DNA of 64,000 nt from an uncultured Clostridia bacterium (GTDB lineage: Bacteria > Bacillota > Clostridia > Christensenellales > Borkfalkiaceae), in the NCBI GenBank assembly GCA_934271245.1, contig CAKQQY010000003.1, positions 19,955 through 83,954 on the forward strand, given 5' to 3'. Shown here one piece after another: positions 40,077 through 47,739 of the stretch. The first letter of the stretch is position 1. The number at the start of each line of letters is the position of its first letter. Below the pieces are notes generated by a model. It was not told where the DNA came from. It was given only the letters and a program-made list of their open reading frames with translations, and ran no database searches. The position numbers were made by a program, and so were the translations under genes.

Positions 40077-42149
40077 ATGCCGAAAGATTTTGATTTAGGT
40101 TTGACCAGAAACATAGGCATTATGGCGCACATCGACGCGGGCAAAACGACGACCACCGAAAGAATTTTGTTCTATACGGGCAAAACTCATAAACTCGGCG
40201 AAGTTCACGAAGGCGAAGCGACGATGGACTGGATGGTACAGGAACAAGAACGCGGTATCACCATAACGAGCGCCGCTACGACCTGCTACTGGAAAAATCA
40301 CAGAATAAACATAATCGACACTCCGGGCCACGTTGACTTTACGGTAGAAGTCGAAAGATCGCTTCGCGTATTAGACGGCGCGGTTGCGACTTTCTGCGCA
40401 AAGGGCGGCGTAGAACCCCAAAGCGAAACGGTATGGCGTCAGGCGGATAAGTATAAAGTTCCGCGTATCGCATACGTCAATAAGATGGACATCAACGGCG
40501 CGAACTTCTATAACGCCGTAGAAATGATGCACGAAAGATTGAAAACCAACGCGATTCCGCTCTTGTTGCCTATCGGCAAAGAAGACACGTTCGTCGGCGT
40601 TATAGATATTCTTACGCGTAAAGCGGATATCTATAAAGACGATCTCGGTAAACAAATCGAAGTAACCGACGTTCCTGAAGACATGAAAGCGGAAGTTGAA
40701 AAATATCGTTCCATGTTGGTTGAAACGGCTGCGGAGCAGTACGACGACCTTATGGAAAAATATTTCAGCGAGGGCGATCTTTCCATCGAAGAAATCAAAA
40801 AAGGTCTTCGTAAAGCGACCATCGATATGAAAGTAACGTTGGTACTTTGCGGATCCAGTTATAAGAACAAAGGCGTTCAGAACCTTCTCGACGCGGTTGT
40901 GGATTATCTTCCCAGCCCGCTCGACGTCGGACACATTACCGGCGTGAACCCCGATACCGATAAAGAAGAAGACAGAAAACCCGACGAAGCGGAACCGTTC
41001 TGCGGCTTGGCGTTCAAAATCATGACCGACCCCTTCGTAGGAAAACTTGCATTCTTCCGCGCTTATTCGGGCGTTTTGAAAACGGGTTCTTACGTTTATA
41101 ACAGCGTAAAACGCAAAAAAGAAAGAGTTGCGCGTATCTTACGTATGCACGCTAATCACAGAGAAGAAGTAGAAGAAGTTTGCGCGGGCGAAATCGTTGC
41201 GCTCGTAGGTCTTAAAGAAACTACGACGGGCGACACGCTTTGCGACGAAAATCATCCTATAGTTCTCGAAAAGATGGAATTCCCCGATCCCGTTATTCAG
41301 GTCGCAATCGAACCGAAAACCAAAGCGGGTCAGGAAAAGATGGGCTTTGCTCTCGCGAAACTCGCCGAAGAAGATCCTTCTTTCAAGACCTATACCGATC
41401 CCGAAACTTCGCAGACCATTATCGCAGGTATGGGCGAACTTCACCTTGAAATCATCGTAGACAGATTGCTCCGTGAATTCAGAGTAGAAGCCAACGTCGG
41501 TAAACCGCAGGTTGCTTATAAAGAAACCATTCGTCAGGCAGTAGAAGCGGAAGGCTTATTCAAACGTCAGACGGGCGGTCACGGTCAGTACGGTCATTGT
41601 AAAATCCGTCTTGAGCCGCAAGAACCGGGTAAAGGATACGAATTCGTTGACGAAACGGTCGGCGGATCCATACCGAAAGAATTTATTCAGCCTATCAATA
41701 AAGGTATTCAGGAAGCCGCTAAAAACGGTATCTTGGCAGGATACGAAGTCGTTGATTTCAAAGTCACCGTTTACGACGGAAGTTATCACGACGTCGACTC
41801 TTCGGAAATGGCGTTTAAGGTTGCAGGAAGCATGGCGTTAAAAGACGGCTTGCAGAAAGCGAAATGCGTATTGCTCGAACCGATAATGAAAGTCGAAGTT
41901 CTTACTCCGGACGCATATTTCGGCGACGTAATGGGTAACATTACTTCTCGTAGGGGTATCATACAGGGTACGGAAGACAGAAACGGTATCAAAGTTATCG
42001 ACGCCAACGTTCCGCTCGCGGAAATGTTCGGTTACGCAACCGACTTGCGTTCGAGAACGCAGGGTCGCGGCAACTACACCATGCAGTTTGCTCATTACGC
42101 GGAAGTTCCTAAGTCCGTAGCGGAAAAGATTATAGGCAAAAAAGCGTAA
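40077..42149 (+). CDS. fusA: Elongation factor G
   Basis: The 690-residue translocation GTPase has G1 [16 protein letters not shown]2 [15 protein letters not shown]3 DTPGHVDF and G4 NKMD, then domains II-V including [14 protein letters not shown] and the C-terminal [20 protein letters not shown]. It moves tRNAs and mRNA through the ribosome. Ribosome site TTGGAG. It is the last gene of the rpsL-rpsG-fusA run; tuf has its own promoter. Confidence 0.98.
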   Translation: MPKDFDLGLTRNIGIMAHIDAGKTTTTERILFYTGKTHKLGEVHEGEATMDWMVQEQERGITITSAATTCYWKNHRINIIDTPGHVDFTVEVERSLRVLDGAVATFCAKGGVEPQSETVWRQADKYKVPRIAYVNKMDINGANFYNAVEMMHERLKTNAIPLLLPIGKEDTFVGVIDILTRKADIYKDDLGKQIEVTDVPEDMKAEVEKYRSMLVETAAEQYDDLMEKYFSEGDLSIEEIKKGLRKATIDMKVTLVLCGSSYKNKGVQNLLDAVVDYLPSPLDVGHITGVNPDTDKEEDRKPDEAEPFCGLAFKIMTDPFVGKLAFFRAYSGVLKTGSYVYNSVKRKKERVARILRMHANHREEVEEVCAGEIVALVGLKETTTGDTLCDENHPIVLEKMEFPDPVIQVAIEPKTKAGQEKMGFALAKLAEEDPSFKTYTDPETSQTIIAGMGELHLEIIVDRLLREFRVEANVGKPQVAYKETIRQAVEAEGLFKRQTGGHGQYGHCKIRLEPQEPGKGYEFVDETVGGSIPKEFIQPINKGIQEAAKNGILAGYEVVDFKVTVYDGSYHDVDSSEMAFKVAGSMALKDGLQKAKCVLLEPIMKVEVLTPDAYFGDVMGNITSRRGIIQGTEDRNGIKVIDANVPLAEMFGYATDLRSRTQGRGNYTMQFAHYAEVPKSVAEKIIGKKA

Positions 42150-42156
42150 TTTACTG

Positions 42157-42185
42157 TTGACAATCAATAGGATTTATTGTACAAT
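42157..42185 (+). promoter_or_regulatory. tuf promoter
   Basis: TTGACA (42157-42162), 17-base spacer, TACAAT (42180-42185). The leader is about 85 bases. Confidence 0.85.
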
Positions 42186-42275
42186 AAATATACGTATTGC
42201 GGTAAAAACCGCATAAAAACGAAAAACTAATAAAAATTATAATAAAACAATCATTATTTTTGGAGGAAATTTCTT

Positions 42276-43496
42276 ATGGCAAAGGCTAAATTTGACAGAA
42301 GTAAACCGCACGTAAACATTGGTACCATCGGCCACGTTGACCATGGTAAAACCACTCTTACCGCTGCTATCACCATGACTTTATCCGCTCTCGGCGAAGC
42401 TCAGAAAATGAGATATGACGAAATCGATAAGGCTCCCGAAGAGAAAGCAAGAGGTATAACGATTAACACCGCTCACGTAGAATATCAGACGGCAAAACGT
42501 CACTACGCTCACGTTGACTGCCCGGGCCACGCCGACTATGTTAAAAACATGATCACCGGCGCTGCGCAGATGGACGGCGCGATCCTCGTAGTTGCCGCTA
42601 CCGACGGACCCATGCCCCAGACCAGAGAACACATTCTTCTCGCTCGTCAGGTTGGCGTTCCCTATATCGTAGTATTCCTCAACAAATGCGACCAGTTAGA
42701 CGATCCCGAACTTTTGGAACTCGTTGAAATGGAAATCAGAGAATTACTTACCGAATACGGTTTCCCCGGAGACGATACTCCCATCATCAAAGGTTCTGCT
42801 CTTAAAGCGCTCGAATATGCGCAGGGAGATCACACCGCGGAAGAAATCAAAGCGGCTCCCGAATGCAAATGCATTTTCGAATTGATGGACGCTATCGACA
42901 ACTATATTCCGACTCCCGAAAGAGACGATGCGAAACCCTTCTTGCTCCCTGTAGAAGACGTTATGACCATTTCCGGTCGTGGTACCGTTGCTACCGGCAG
43001 AGTAGAACGTGGTGTTGCTAAAGTTAACGATCCTGCTGAAATCGTAGGTTTAACCGAAGAAAAGAAGACCACCGTTATTACCGGCCTTGAAATGTTCAGA
43101 AAGACTTTGGACGAAGCGCAGGCAGGCGACAACGTAGGCGCTCTTCTCCGTGGCGTAGACAGAAAGGACATCGAACGTGGACAAGTTATCGCTAAACCCG
43201 GTTCCGTTCATCCCCACACCGAATTCGAAGGTCAGGTTTATATCCTTACCAAAGAAGAAGGCGGAAGACACACTCCTTTCTTCAACAACTATCGTCCTCA
43301 GTTCTATTTCAGAACTACCGACGTTACCGGTTCTATCCAACTTCCCGAAGGCGTAGAAATGGTTATGCCCGGCGACAACATCAAAATGGATGTTAAGCTC
43401 ATAACTCCTATCGCTATGGAAGAAGGTTTACGTTTCGCTATCCGTGAAGGTGGCAGAACCGTAGGTTCCGGCGTTGTTTCTAAAATCGTTAAATAA
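42276..43496 (+). CDS. tuf: Elongation factor Tu
   Basis: The 406-residue GTPase has [14 protein letters not shown] (G1), [11 protein letters not shown] (G2), DCPGHADY (G3) and NKCD (G4), then the beta-barrel domains II and III ([50 protein letters not shown]). It brings aminoacyl-tRNA to the ribosome. Only one tuf copy is in the window. Codon use is more biased than in its neighbours, as expected for the highest-expressed gene here. Ribosome site TTTGGAGGA. Confidence 0.98.
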   Translation: MAKAKFDRSKPHVNIGTIGHVDHGKTTLTAAITMTLSALGEAQKMRYDEIDKAPEEKARGITINTAHVEYQTAKRHYAHVDCPGHADYVKNMITGAAQMDGAILVVAATDGPMPQTREHILLARQVGVPYIVVFLNKCDQLDDPELLELVEMEIRELLTEYGFPGDDTPIIKGSALKALEYAQGDHTAEEIKAAPECKCIFELMDAIDNYIPTPERDDAKPFLLPVEDVMTISGRGTVATGRVERGVAKVNDPAEIVGLTEEKKTTVITGLEMFRKTLDEAQAGDNVGALLRGVDRKDIERGQVIAKPGSVHPHTEFEGQVYILTKEEGGRHTPFFNNYRPQFYFRTTDVTGSIQLPEGVEMVMPGDNIKMDVKLITPIAMEEGLRFAIREGGRTVGSGVVSKIVK

Positions 43497-43514
43497 TAGA
43501 ATTTAGAAATACTT

Positions 43515-43550
43515 AAAGCGTAAAGCGTTTGCTTTACGCTTTATTTTTTT
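43515..43550 (+). terminator. tuf terminator
   Basis: Arms 43515-43526 and 43531-43542 (AAAGCGTAAAGC) pair perfectly around GTTT. ATTTTTTT follows. Confidence 0.9.
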
Positions 43551-43687
43551 GTAATTATTAACGAAAAGGAACCACCGCGTAAGGTGGCGGAATTAAAATT
43601 TTTCGTATAAAAGAAATTCTGCTATGATTTAGAATTTTTCTTGTCTTATTGCTTTTGCTTTTCGGATAGGGCAACGACCCGTTTTCG

Positions 43688-43716
43688 TCATATTTCGCTA
43701 AAATGCGGCATAGATA
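43688..43716 (+). promoter_or_regulatory. Candidate sigma-E sporulation promoter of spoIIID
   Basis: TCATATT (43688-43694) fits the sigma-E -35 consensus KMATATT. After a 14-base spacer, CATAGATA (43709-43716) resembles the -10 consensus CATACAAT. In B. subtilis spoIIID is transcribed by sigma-E, so position and gene agree. Confidence 0.5.
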
Positions 43717-43737
43717 TTATCCGTAGGAGGAATATTT

Positions 43738-44001
43738 ATGTATGACGGTATTACGGACAGAGTAATAGAAGAAGCCGTTTATATAATCGAAACGGGAGCG
43801 ACTGTCAGAAAAACGGGGAAAGCCTTTCATCTGGGCAAATCCACCGTTCATAAAGACGTAACCGAACGATTAAGGGAGATAGATAAACGGTTGTACAAAA
43901 AAGTAAAAAAGGTACTGGAAAAAAATCTTGCGGAAAGGCACCTTCGCGGCGGCGAAGCGACCAAGCGCAAGTATATAATGTTAAAGGAAAAGGGCGAGTA
44001 G
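43738..44001 (+). CDS. spoIIID: Sporulation transcriptional regulator SpoIIID
   Basis: The 87-residue DNA-binding protein has the helix-turn-helix TVRKTGKAFHLGKSTVHKDV followed by the SpoIIID-typical basic tail (LAERHLRGGEATKRKYIML). In the mother cell it switches gene expression from the sigma-E to the sigma-K stage, acting as activator and repressor. Its presence is the main sign in the window that the organism forms endospores. Ribosome site TAGGAGG; a sigma-E-like promoter lies just upstream. Its stop codon lies within the loop of its terminator. Confidence 0.93.
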   Translation: MYDGITDRVIEEAVYIIETGATVRKTGKAFHLGKSTVHKDVTERLREIDKRLYKKVKKVLEKNLAERHLRGGEATKRKYIMLKEKGE

Positions 44002-44011
44002 CCCTTTTTTT
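43988..44011 (+). terminator. Terminator overlapping the spoIIID stop codon
   Basis: AAAAGGGC (43988-43995) pairs with GCCCTTTT (44001-44008). The loop GAGTA contains the first bases of the TAG stop, and a T run follows. Confidence 0.8.
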
Positions 44012-44012
44012 C

Positions 44013-44041
44013 TTGACAAAAAAAGAATTTAAAGATAAAAT
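44013..44041 (+). promoter_or_regulatory. Promoter of the ABC transporter operon
   Basis: TTGACA (44013-44018), 17-base spacer, TAAAAT (44036-44041). Confidence 0.8.
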
Positions 44042-44047
44042 AAAAAT

Positions 44048-44188
44048 AACAAAACAACCTAAACTAAAAGGTGAGCCTGATAGCGAAGGGGTAATAGAGT
44101 AATTATAGGCCGAAAACGGTCTTATAAATTATTTCCTCCCTTTTGCGACAGGCGAAAGGGAGTTTATTTTGCTCCCGAAGGAGAAAAA
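44048..44188 (+). promoter_or_regulatory. Structured leader, possible riboswitch or attenuator, of the ABC transporter operon
   Basis: The untranslated leader is about 140 bases. One hairpin is built from AGGCCG-AAAA-CGGTCT extended by TAATTAT with TATAAATTA (about 44099-44130). A second, CTCCCTTT/AAAGGGAG (about 44138-44163), is followed directly by TTTATTTT, like a terminator. A third possibility, GGGAG with CTCCC (about 44158-44177), competes with the second. An upstream GAAGGGG could pair with the left arm of the terminator as an antiterminator. It matches no riboswitch class I know. Confidence 0.4.
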
Positions 44189-45220
44189 ATGAAAAAAGTC
44201 ATAAGCATAATGTTAAGCGCTCTCGTAGTAGTTGCGTGCATGTCTTTTATCGGTTGCGGAGAGAACGGCGGAGAACCCGAAGAAAAAACTCTTTCCGTTA
44301 AGTATTACGACGACGCGTCGTCGGTAATGCCGATGATGATAAGCGGTAAAGAAACCATCGCTCTTCTTCCCGAACCCGCCGCGACCACTTTAACAAAAAA
44401 AGCGACGGATAAAACCTGGTACAGACTCGATTTGCAGGAACTTTACGACGGAACAGCCAAGGCGTATCCGCAGGCGGTAATAATGGTAAAACAAAGCGTG
44501 CTTAAAAACAATCCCGGAATCGTGAATAAAATAAGCGCAGCGTTTGCCGAAAACGTAAACTGGGTAAAATCTAATACCGAAGCGGCGGTAACCGCCATAA
44601 GCGGTGCTATGGGCGAAGGGGCAGTTACTTCGCTTAACGCGAAAACGCTTAGCGAAACGGTAATAGATAACTGCAAAATTTACTGGCAAAGCGCGGCTGA
44701 CGGCAAAACTTCCGTTGCGAAATACGTCAGCGATATGATAGAAATCGACGAAAAGAGCGCGAAAGCGGTAAACGACGACTTCTTCTACAATGCAGATGAA
44801 GAAATACAGTCGGAAGTAGCCGATAAACAGGAAATAAGCGTTTACGCGCCCGACGGAGCGCCCGCGCTTGCGATAGCCAAGTTCATCAACGACAACGAAT
44901 CGTTCGAAACGGGCAAAACGTTTAATTATCACGTAATAAACGCTGCCACGATAGGCGGAATTATATCCAAAGGAACGGGCGATATAATCGTAATGCCGAT
45001 AACCGCGGCTTCCAAACTTTACGCAAGTTACGCGGCGGATACTTATAAAATGGTATCGGTCGTGACCCACGGAAACCTTTATATAATGAGTACCGAAAAA
45101 CTCACCGTAAACGACTTAAATAATAAGAGAATGGCTGTAATAGGTCAGGGCAACGTTCCCGATTTAACCCTTAAAGCCGTTCTTAAAAAGAATAATATAA
45201 AAACGGTAATAGCCGAGTAA
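44189..45220 (+). CDS. ABC transporter substrate-binding lipoprotein (NMT1/TauA-like), apparently circularly permuted
   Basis: The 343-residue protein starts with a lipoprotein signal ending in FIGC (Cys23). In the usual family order the mature protein begins with a VYAPDGAPALA-like strand-helix, and the second half (ALLPEPAATT-like, then helices) ends in DDFFY. Here the order is reversed. Residues about 34-201 are the normally C-terminal half (YYDDASSVMPMM, IALLPEPAATTL, VNDDFFYN). After a short acidic linker, residues about 215-343 are the normally N-terminal half (ISVYAPDGAPALAIAKF, GDIIVMPITAASKLY, NLYIMSTEKLTV, VIGQGNVPDLTLKAVLKK). The downstream permease and ATPase genes show that it serves a nitrate/sulfonate/taurine-type importer. 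Ligand unknown. Ribosome site GAAGGAG. Confidence 0.8.
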   Translation: MKKVISIMLSALVVVACMSFIGCGENGGEPEEKTLSVKYYDDASSVMPMMISGKETIALLPEPAATTLTKKATDKTWYRLDLQELYDGTAKAYPQAVIMVKQSVLKNNPGIVNKISAAFAENVNWVKSNTEAAVTAISGAMGEGAVTSLNAKTLSETVIDNCKIYWQSAADGKTSVAKYVSDMIEIDEKSAKAVNDDFFYNADEEIQSEVADKQEISVYAPDGAPALAIAKFINDNESFETGKTFNYHVINAATIGGIISKGTGDIIVMPITAASKLYASYAADTYKMVSVVTHGNLYIMSTEKLTVNDLNNKRMAVIGQGNVPDLTLKAVLKKNNIKTVIAE

Positions 45221-45222
45221 AA

Positions 45223-45978
45223 ATGCAAAAATTCCAGAAAGCACTTAACTTTCTTTTGCCGATACTTTCCGTGTTGTCGATAGCGGCGATATGGGCGGTA
45301 GCCGCGGCGAAAGTAGACAGCGAATATATATTGCCGTCGCCGATAGAATCTTTATCGGCGATGTTTGCCCTTTTCGGAGAAAGGGAATTTTATAACGCCC
45401 TTTTTAACACTTTGTTAAGGGCGCTCGAAGCGTTTGCAATATCCTTCGTTTTGTCTTTCGTTCTCGCAGCATTATCCGATAAATTCGGAATCGCGGCAAA
45501 GATTATATCGCCCGTAATAGCGATAATAAGGGCGCTTCCGACGATTGCAATAGTATTGTTGCTGCTTTTCTGGACGACTTCTTATGTCGCGCCGATAATA
45601 GTAACCATGCTCGTCGTATTGCCCACCATATACACGGAAATACTGAACGCGCTTTCGTCCGTAGACAAAAAACAGATAGAAATGTGTAAAGTGTTTAAGG
45701 TCAGCGAAAGCGACGTAATACTTAAGGTAAAAGCGCCGCAGATACTGCCGTCGATGTGTAAAACGGCGGGGTCGGGGTTTTCGCTTAACCTAAAACTTAT
45801 GGTAGCGGCGGAAGTAATATCTCAAACGGCGTATTCGATAGGCTATATGCTCAACACGTCCAAAATATATTTCGAAGTATCCACTATGATAGCGCTCGTT
45901 CTCGTAACGGTGGCGATAGGTCTTATAATCGAAGGCGTGTTTTCTTTCCTGAGTAAAAAGGCGGGTAAATGGAAATGA
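45223..45978 (+). CDS. ABC transporter permease (SsuC/TauC type)
   Basis: The 251-residue membrane protein has about six helices and the cytoplasmic EAA-type coupling loop NALSSVDKKQIEMCKVFKVS followed by the helix ILPSMCKTAGSG. It belongs to the BPD-transport family 1 used by nitrate, sulfonate, taurine and thiamine-precursor importers. It starts two bases after the stop of the binding protein gene and overlaps the ATPase gene by ten bases. Confidence 0.88.
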   Translation: MQKFQKALNFLLPILSVLSIAAIWAVAAAKVDSEYILPSPIESLSAMFALFGEREFYNALFNTLLRALEAFAISFVLSFVLAALSDKFGIAAKIISPVIAIIRALPTIAIVLLLLFWTTSYVAPIIVTMLVVLPTIYTEILNALSSVDKKQIEMCKVFKVSESDVILKVKAPQILPSMCKTAGSGFSLNLKLMVAAEVISQTAYSIGYMLNTSKIYFEVSTMIALVLVTVAIGLIIEGVFSFLSKKAGKWK

Positions 45979-46610
45979 TAAGACTTGAGAATATAAACAA
46001 ATCGTACGGCGACAACGTTATATATAAAGACTTTAACGTAGCGTTTGAAAGCGGCAGAATAACCGTTATCCTGGGAGAAAGCGGCTCGGGCAAAACCACG
46101 TTGCTTAATATTATCGCGGGTTTAACCGACTACGACGGCAAAGTCGACCTTGGCAACGAAAAAGTCGTGTCGATGACGTTCAGGGAAGACAGACTCGTGC
46201 CGAATCTCACCGTAGAAGAAAACGTAAAACTCGTAAATAAAGAAGCCGACGTAAAAAAACTTCTCGAAGAAGTGAATATGTCCGAAAAAATAAAGGAGTA
46301 CCCGAAGAATTTGTCGGGCGGGCAATCGAGAAGGGTGTCGATAATAAGGGCGCTTGCCTTTCCGTCGGACGTACTGCTTATGGACGAACCGCTCACGAAT
46401 CTCGATTTGTCGCTTAAATTTTCGGTAATCGAAACGATAAAAAAAGAAAAAGGGAACCGAACGGTAATATTCGTCACGCACGACGTGAAAGAAGCGGTAA
46501 CGATAGCCGACAGAATAGTAATAATAGATAAAGGCAAAATAATCTACGACGCGGATAGAAAAGACGTGAACGAAGACGAAATTTACGACGTAATATTAAA
46601 GAAAAAATAA
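45969..46610 (+). CDS. ABC transporter ATP-binding protein
   Basis: The 213-residue ATPase has Walker A GESGSGKT (36-43), the signature LSGGQ (115-119), Walker B VLLMDE (135-140), the D-loop after PLTNLD and the H-loop His171. The Q-loop is unusual: MTFREDRLVP has Arg72 where the family normally has Gln (FQEDRLLP). The protein is shorter than the usual ~250 residues of TauB/SsuB, ending soon after the H-loop helices. It energises the importer with the two upstream genes. Confidence 0.92.
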   Translation: MEMIRLENINKSYGDNVIYKDFNVAFESGRITVILGESGSGKTTLLNIIAGLTDYDGKVDLGNEKVVSMTFREDRLVPNLTVEENVKLVNKEADVKKLLEEVNMSEKIKEYPKNLSGGQSRRVSIIRALAFPSDVLLMDEPLTNLDLSLKFSVIETIKKEKGNRTVIFVTHDVKEAVTIADRIVIIDKGKIIYDADRKDVNEDEIYDVILKKK

Positions 46611-46630
46611 ATAAGCATAAAATAAAAATT

Positions 46631-46663
46631 AAGGGAATAAATTAGTCACTAATTTATTCCCTT
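46631..46663 (+). terminator. Long inverted repeat after the ABC operon, probable weak terminator
   Basis: Arms 46631-46645 and 46649-46663 (AAGGGAATAAATTAG) form a perfect 15-base-pair stem with a TCA loop. No T run follows (AAATATT), so termination is less certain; the next promoter starts 5 bases later. Confidence 0.5.
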
Positions 46664-46668
46664 AAATA

Positions 46669-46697
46669 TTGACAAAAACAGGGTAGTTTGATACAAT
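46669..46697 (+). promoter_or_regulatory. Promoter of the HPr-kinase-like operon
   Basis: TTGACA (46669-46674), 17-base spacer, TACAAT (46692-46697). The leader can fold GGTTTTGTCTC (46705-46715) with GAGATAAAACC (46729-46739) into 11 pairs, one G-U, ending at the ribosome site GAGAGGG. Confidence 0.8.
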
Positions 46698-46748
46698 ACT
46701 AAATGGTTTTGTCTCCGCGAAAAGAAAGAGATAAAACCGGAGAGGGAA

Positions 46749-47462
46749 ATGAAAAAGTATAAAATAGCCGATATCGTGTTCGAAGCGGAAACCAAGTACG
46801 CTTACACCGGAAAACTGTGCGAAAAGTACGTTTATACCGGCGAAGAGAAGCCTGCTTTTTCGGCGGTTATAACCGATTCGGACGTGGAAAGAGAGAGAAA
46901 AGGTCTTAACGCGCCCGAACCTTTGCTGGAATCCATCGCGCTTCAAAGAAAATTCTGCGAATACGTTTTGAAAAACGGAAACGGAACCATATTCCATAGC
47001 AGCGCGGTCGCCTATAAAGGGGAAGCGTACCTGTTCACCGCGCCGAGCGGCACGGGTAAATCCACGCATACGAGACTTTGGAAAGAGATGCTCGGCGATA
47101 AACTCGTTTATATAGACGACGATAAACCGATAATAAGGTATATCGACGGGGAATTTTACGTATACGGCACGCCCTGGAACGGAAAACACCATTTAGGCGA
47201 AAACGTGAAGGCAAAGTTAAAGTGCGTTTGTAAAATTTATCAGGCGAAAGAAAACACGATAAGAAAAGCGGAAATTCCCGAAATGATAGGCGTGGTTTTT
47301 AATCAGACGTTAAGACCCGAACAAGCCGAAGATATGGAAAAACTGCTTTCGCTTACGGACAAACTGCTTACGAAATCGAATTTATACGCGCTCGGGTGTA
47401 ATATATCGCGCGAAGCGGCGGAGTTGTCGTTTACAACGATGACGGGGGAGAAAATATGTTAA
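46749..47462 (+). CDS. HPr kinase/phosphorylase-like P-loop protein
   Basis: The 237-residue protein resembles the C-terminal kinase domain of HPr kinase and the HprK-like proteins of RiPP clusters. It has IFHSSAVAYKGEAYLF (with His83), the P-loop APSGTGKST (98-106), an acidic YIDDDKPIIR (121-130) and YGTPWNGKHH. It lacks the N-terminal domain of true HPr kinase, so it probably phosphorylates something else, perhaps a peptide or small molecule. The next gene, overlapping by 7 bases, encodes a PqqD-like protein, a pairing known from lasso peptide and other RiPP clusters. No precursor peptide, maturase or radical SAM gene is nearby. Confidence 0.75.
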   Translation: MKKYKIADIVFEAETKYAYTGKLCEKYVYTGEEKPAFSAVITDSDVERERKGLNAPEPLLESIALQRKFCEYVLKNGNGTIFHSSAVAYKGEAYLFTAPSGTGKSTHTRLWKEMLGDKLVYIDDDKPIIRYIDGEFYVYGTPWNGKHHLGENVKAKLKCVCKIYQAKENTIRKAEIPEMIGVVFNQTLRPEQAEDMEKLLSLTDKLLTKSNLYALGCNISREAAELSFTTMTGEKIC

Positions 47463-47722
47463 AATTAAAAGAAGATCTTATATTGAGAGAAGTCGCGGGG
47501 AGTTACGTTGTGGTAGCGGTAGGAAAGGCCGCGGCAGAATTCAATGCGATGATAACGCTTAACGAAACGGGCGCTTTTTTGTGGAAAGCGCTTGAAAAGG
47601 GCGCGACGGAAGAATCTTTGACCGAAGCCCTTTTAGACGAGTACGAAGTAGACAAAGAAACCGCTTCGGCAGACGTGAAAGCGTTTATCGAAAAGATAAA
47701 AGAAGCGAAATTATTAAAATAA
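47456..47722 (+). CDS. PqqD-like (RiPP recognition element-type) protein
   Basis: The 88-residue protein has the PqqD layout: beta strands in the first ~40 residues (DLILREVAGSYVVVAVG), then ITLNETGAFLWKAL and a winged-helix part ending in VDKETASADVKAFIEKIKEA. PqqD domains bind leader peptides of ribosomally made natural products. Here it is encoded with an HPr-kinase-like protein by overlapping genes, so the two should act together; the ligand is unknown. DUF1846 follows 17 bases downstream. Confidence 0.8.
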   Translation: MLKLKEDLILREVAGSYVVVAVGKAAAEFNAMITLNETGAFLWKALEKGATEESLTEALLDEYEVDKETASADVKAFIEKIKEAKLLK

Positions 47723-47739
47723 AAAACGGGAAGCGAAAG

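Noticed and set aside
44048..44188. TPP or guanidine riboswitch before the ABC transporter
   Set aside because: The conserved core sequences of these classes cannot be found in the right order, so it is reported only as an unclassified leader.
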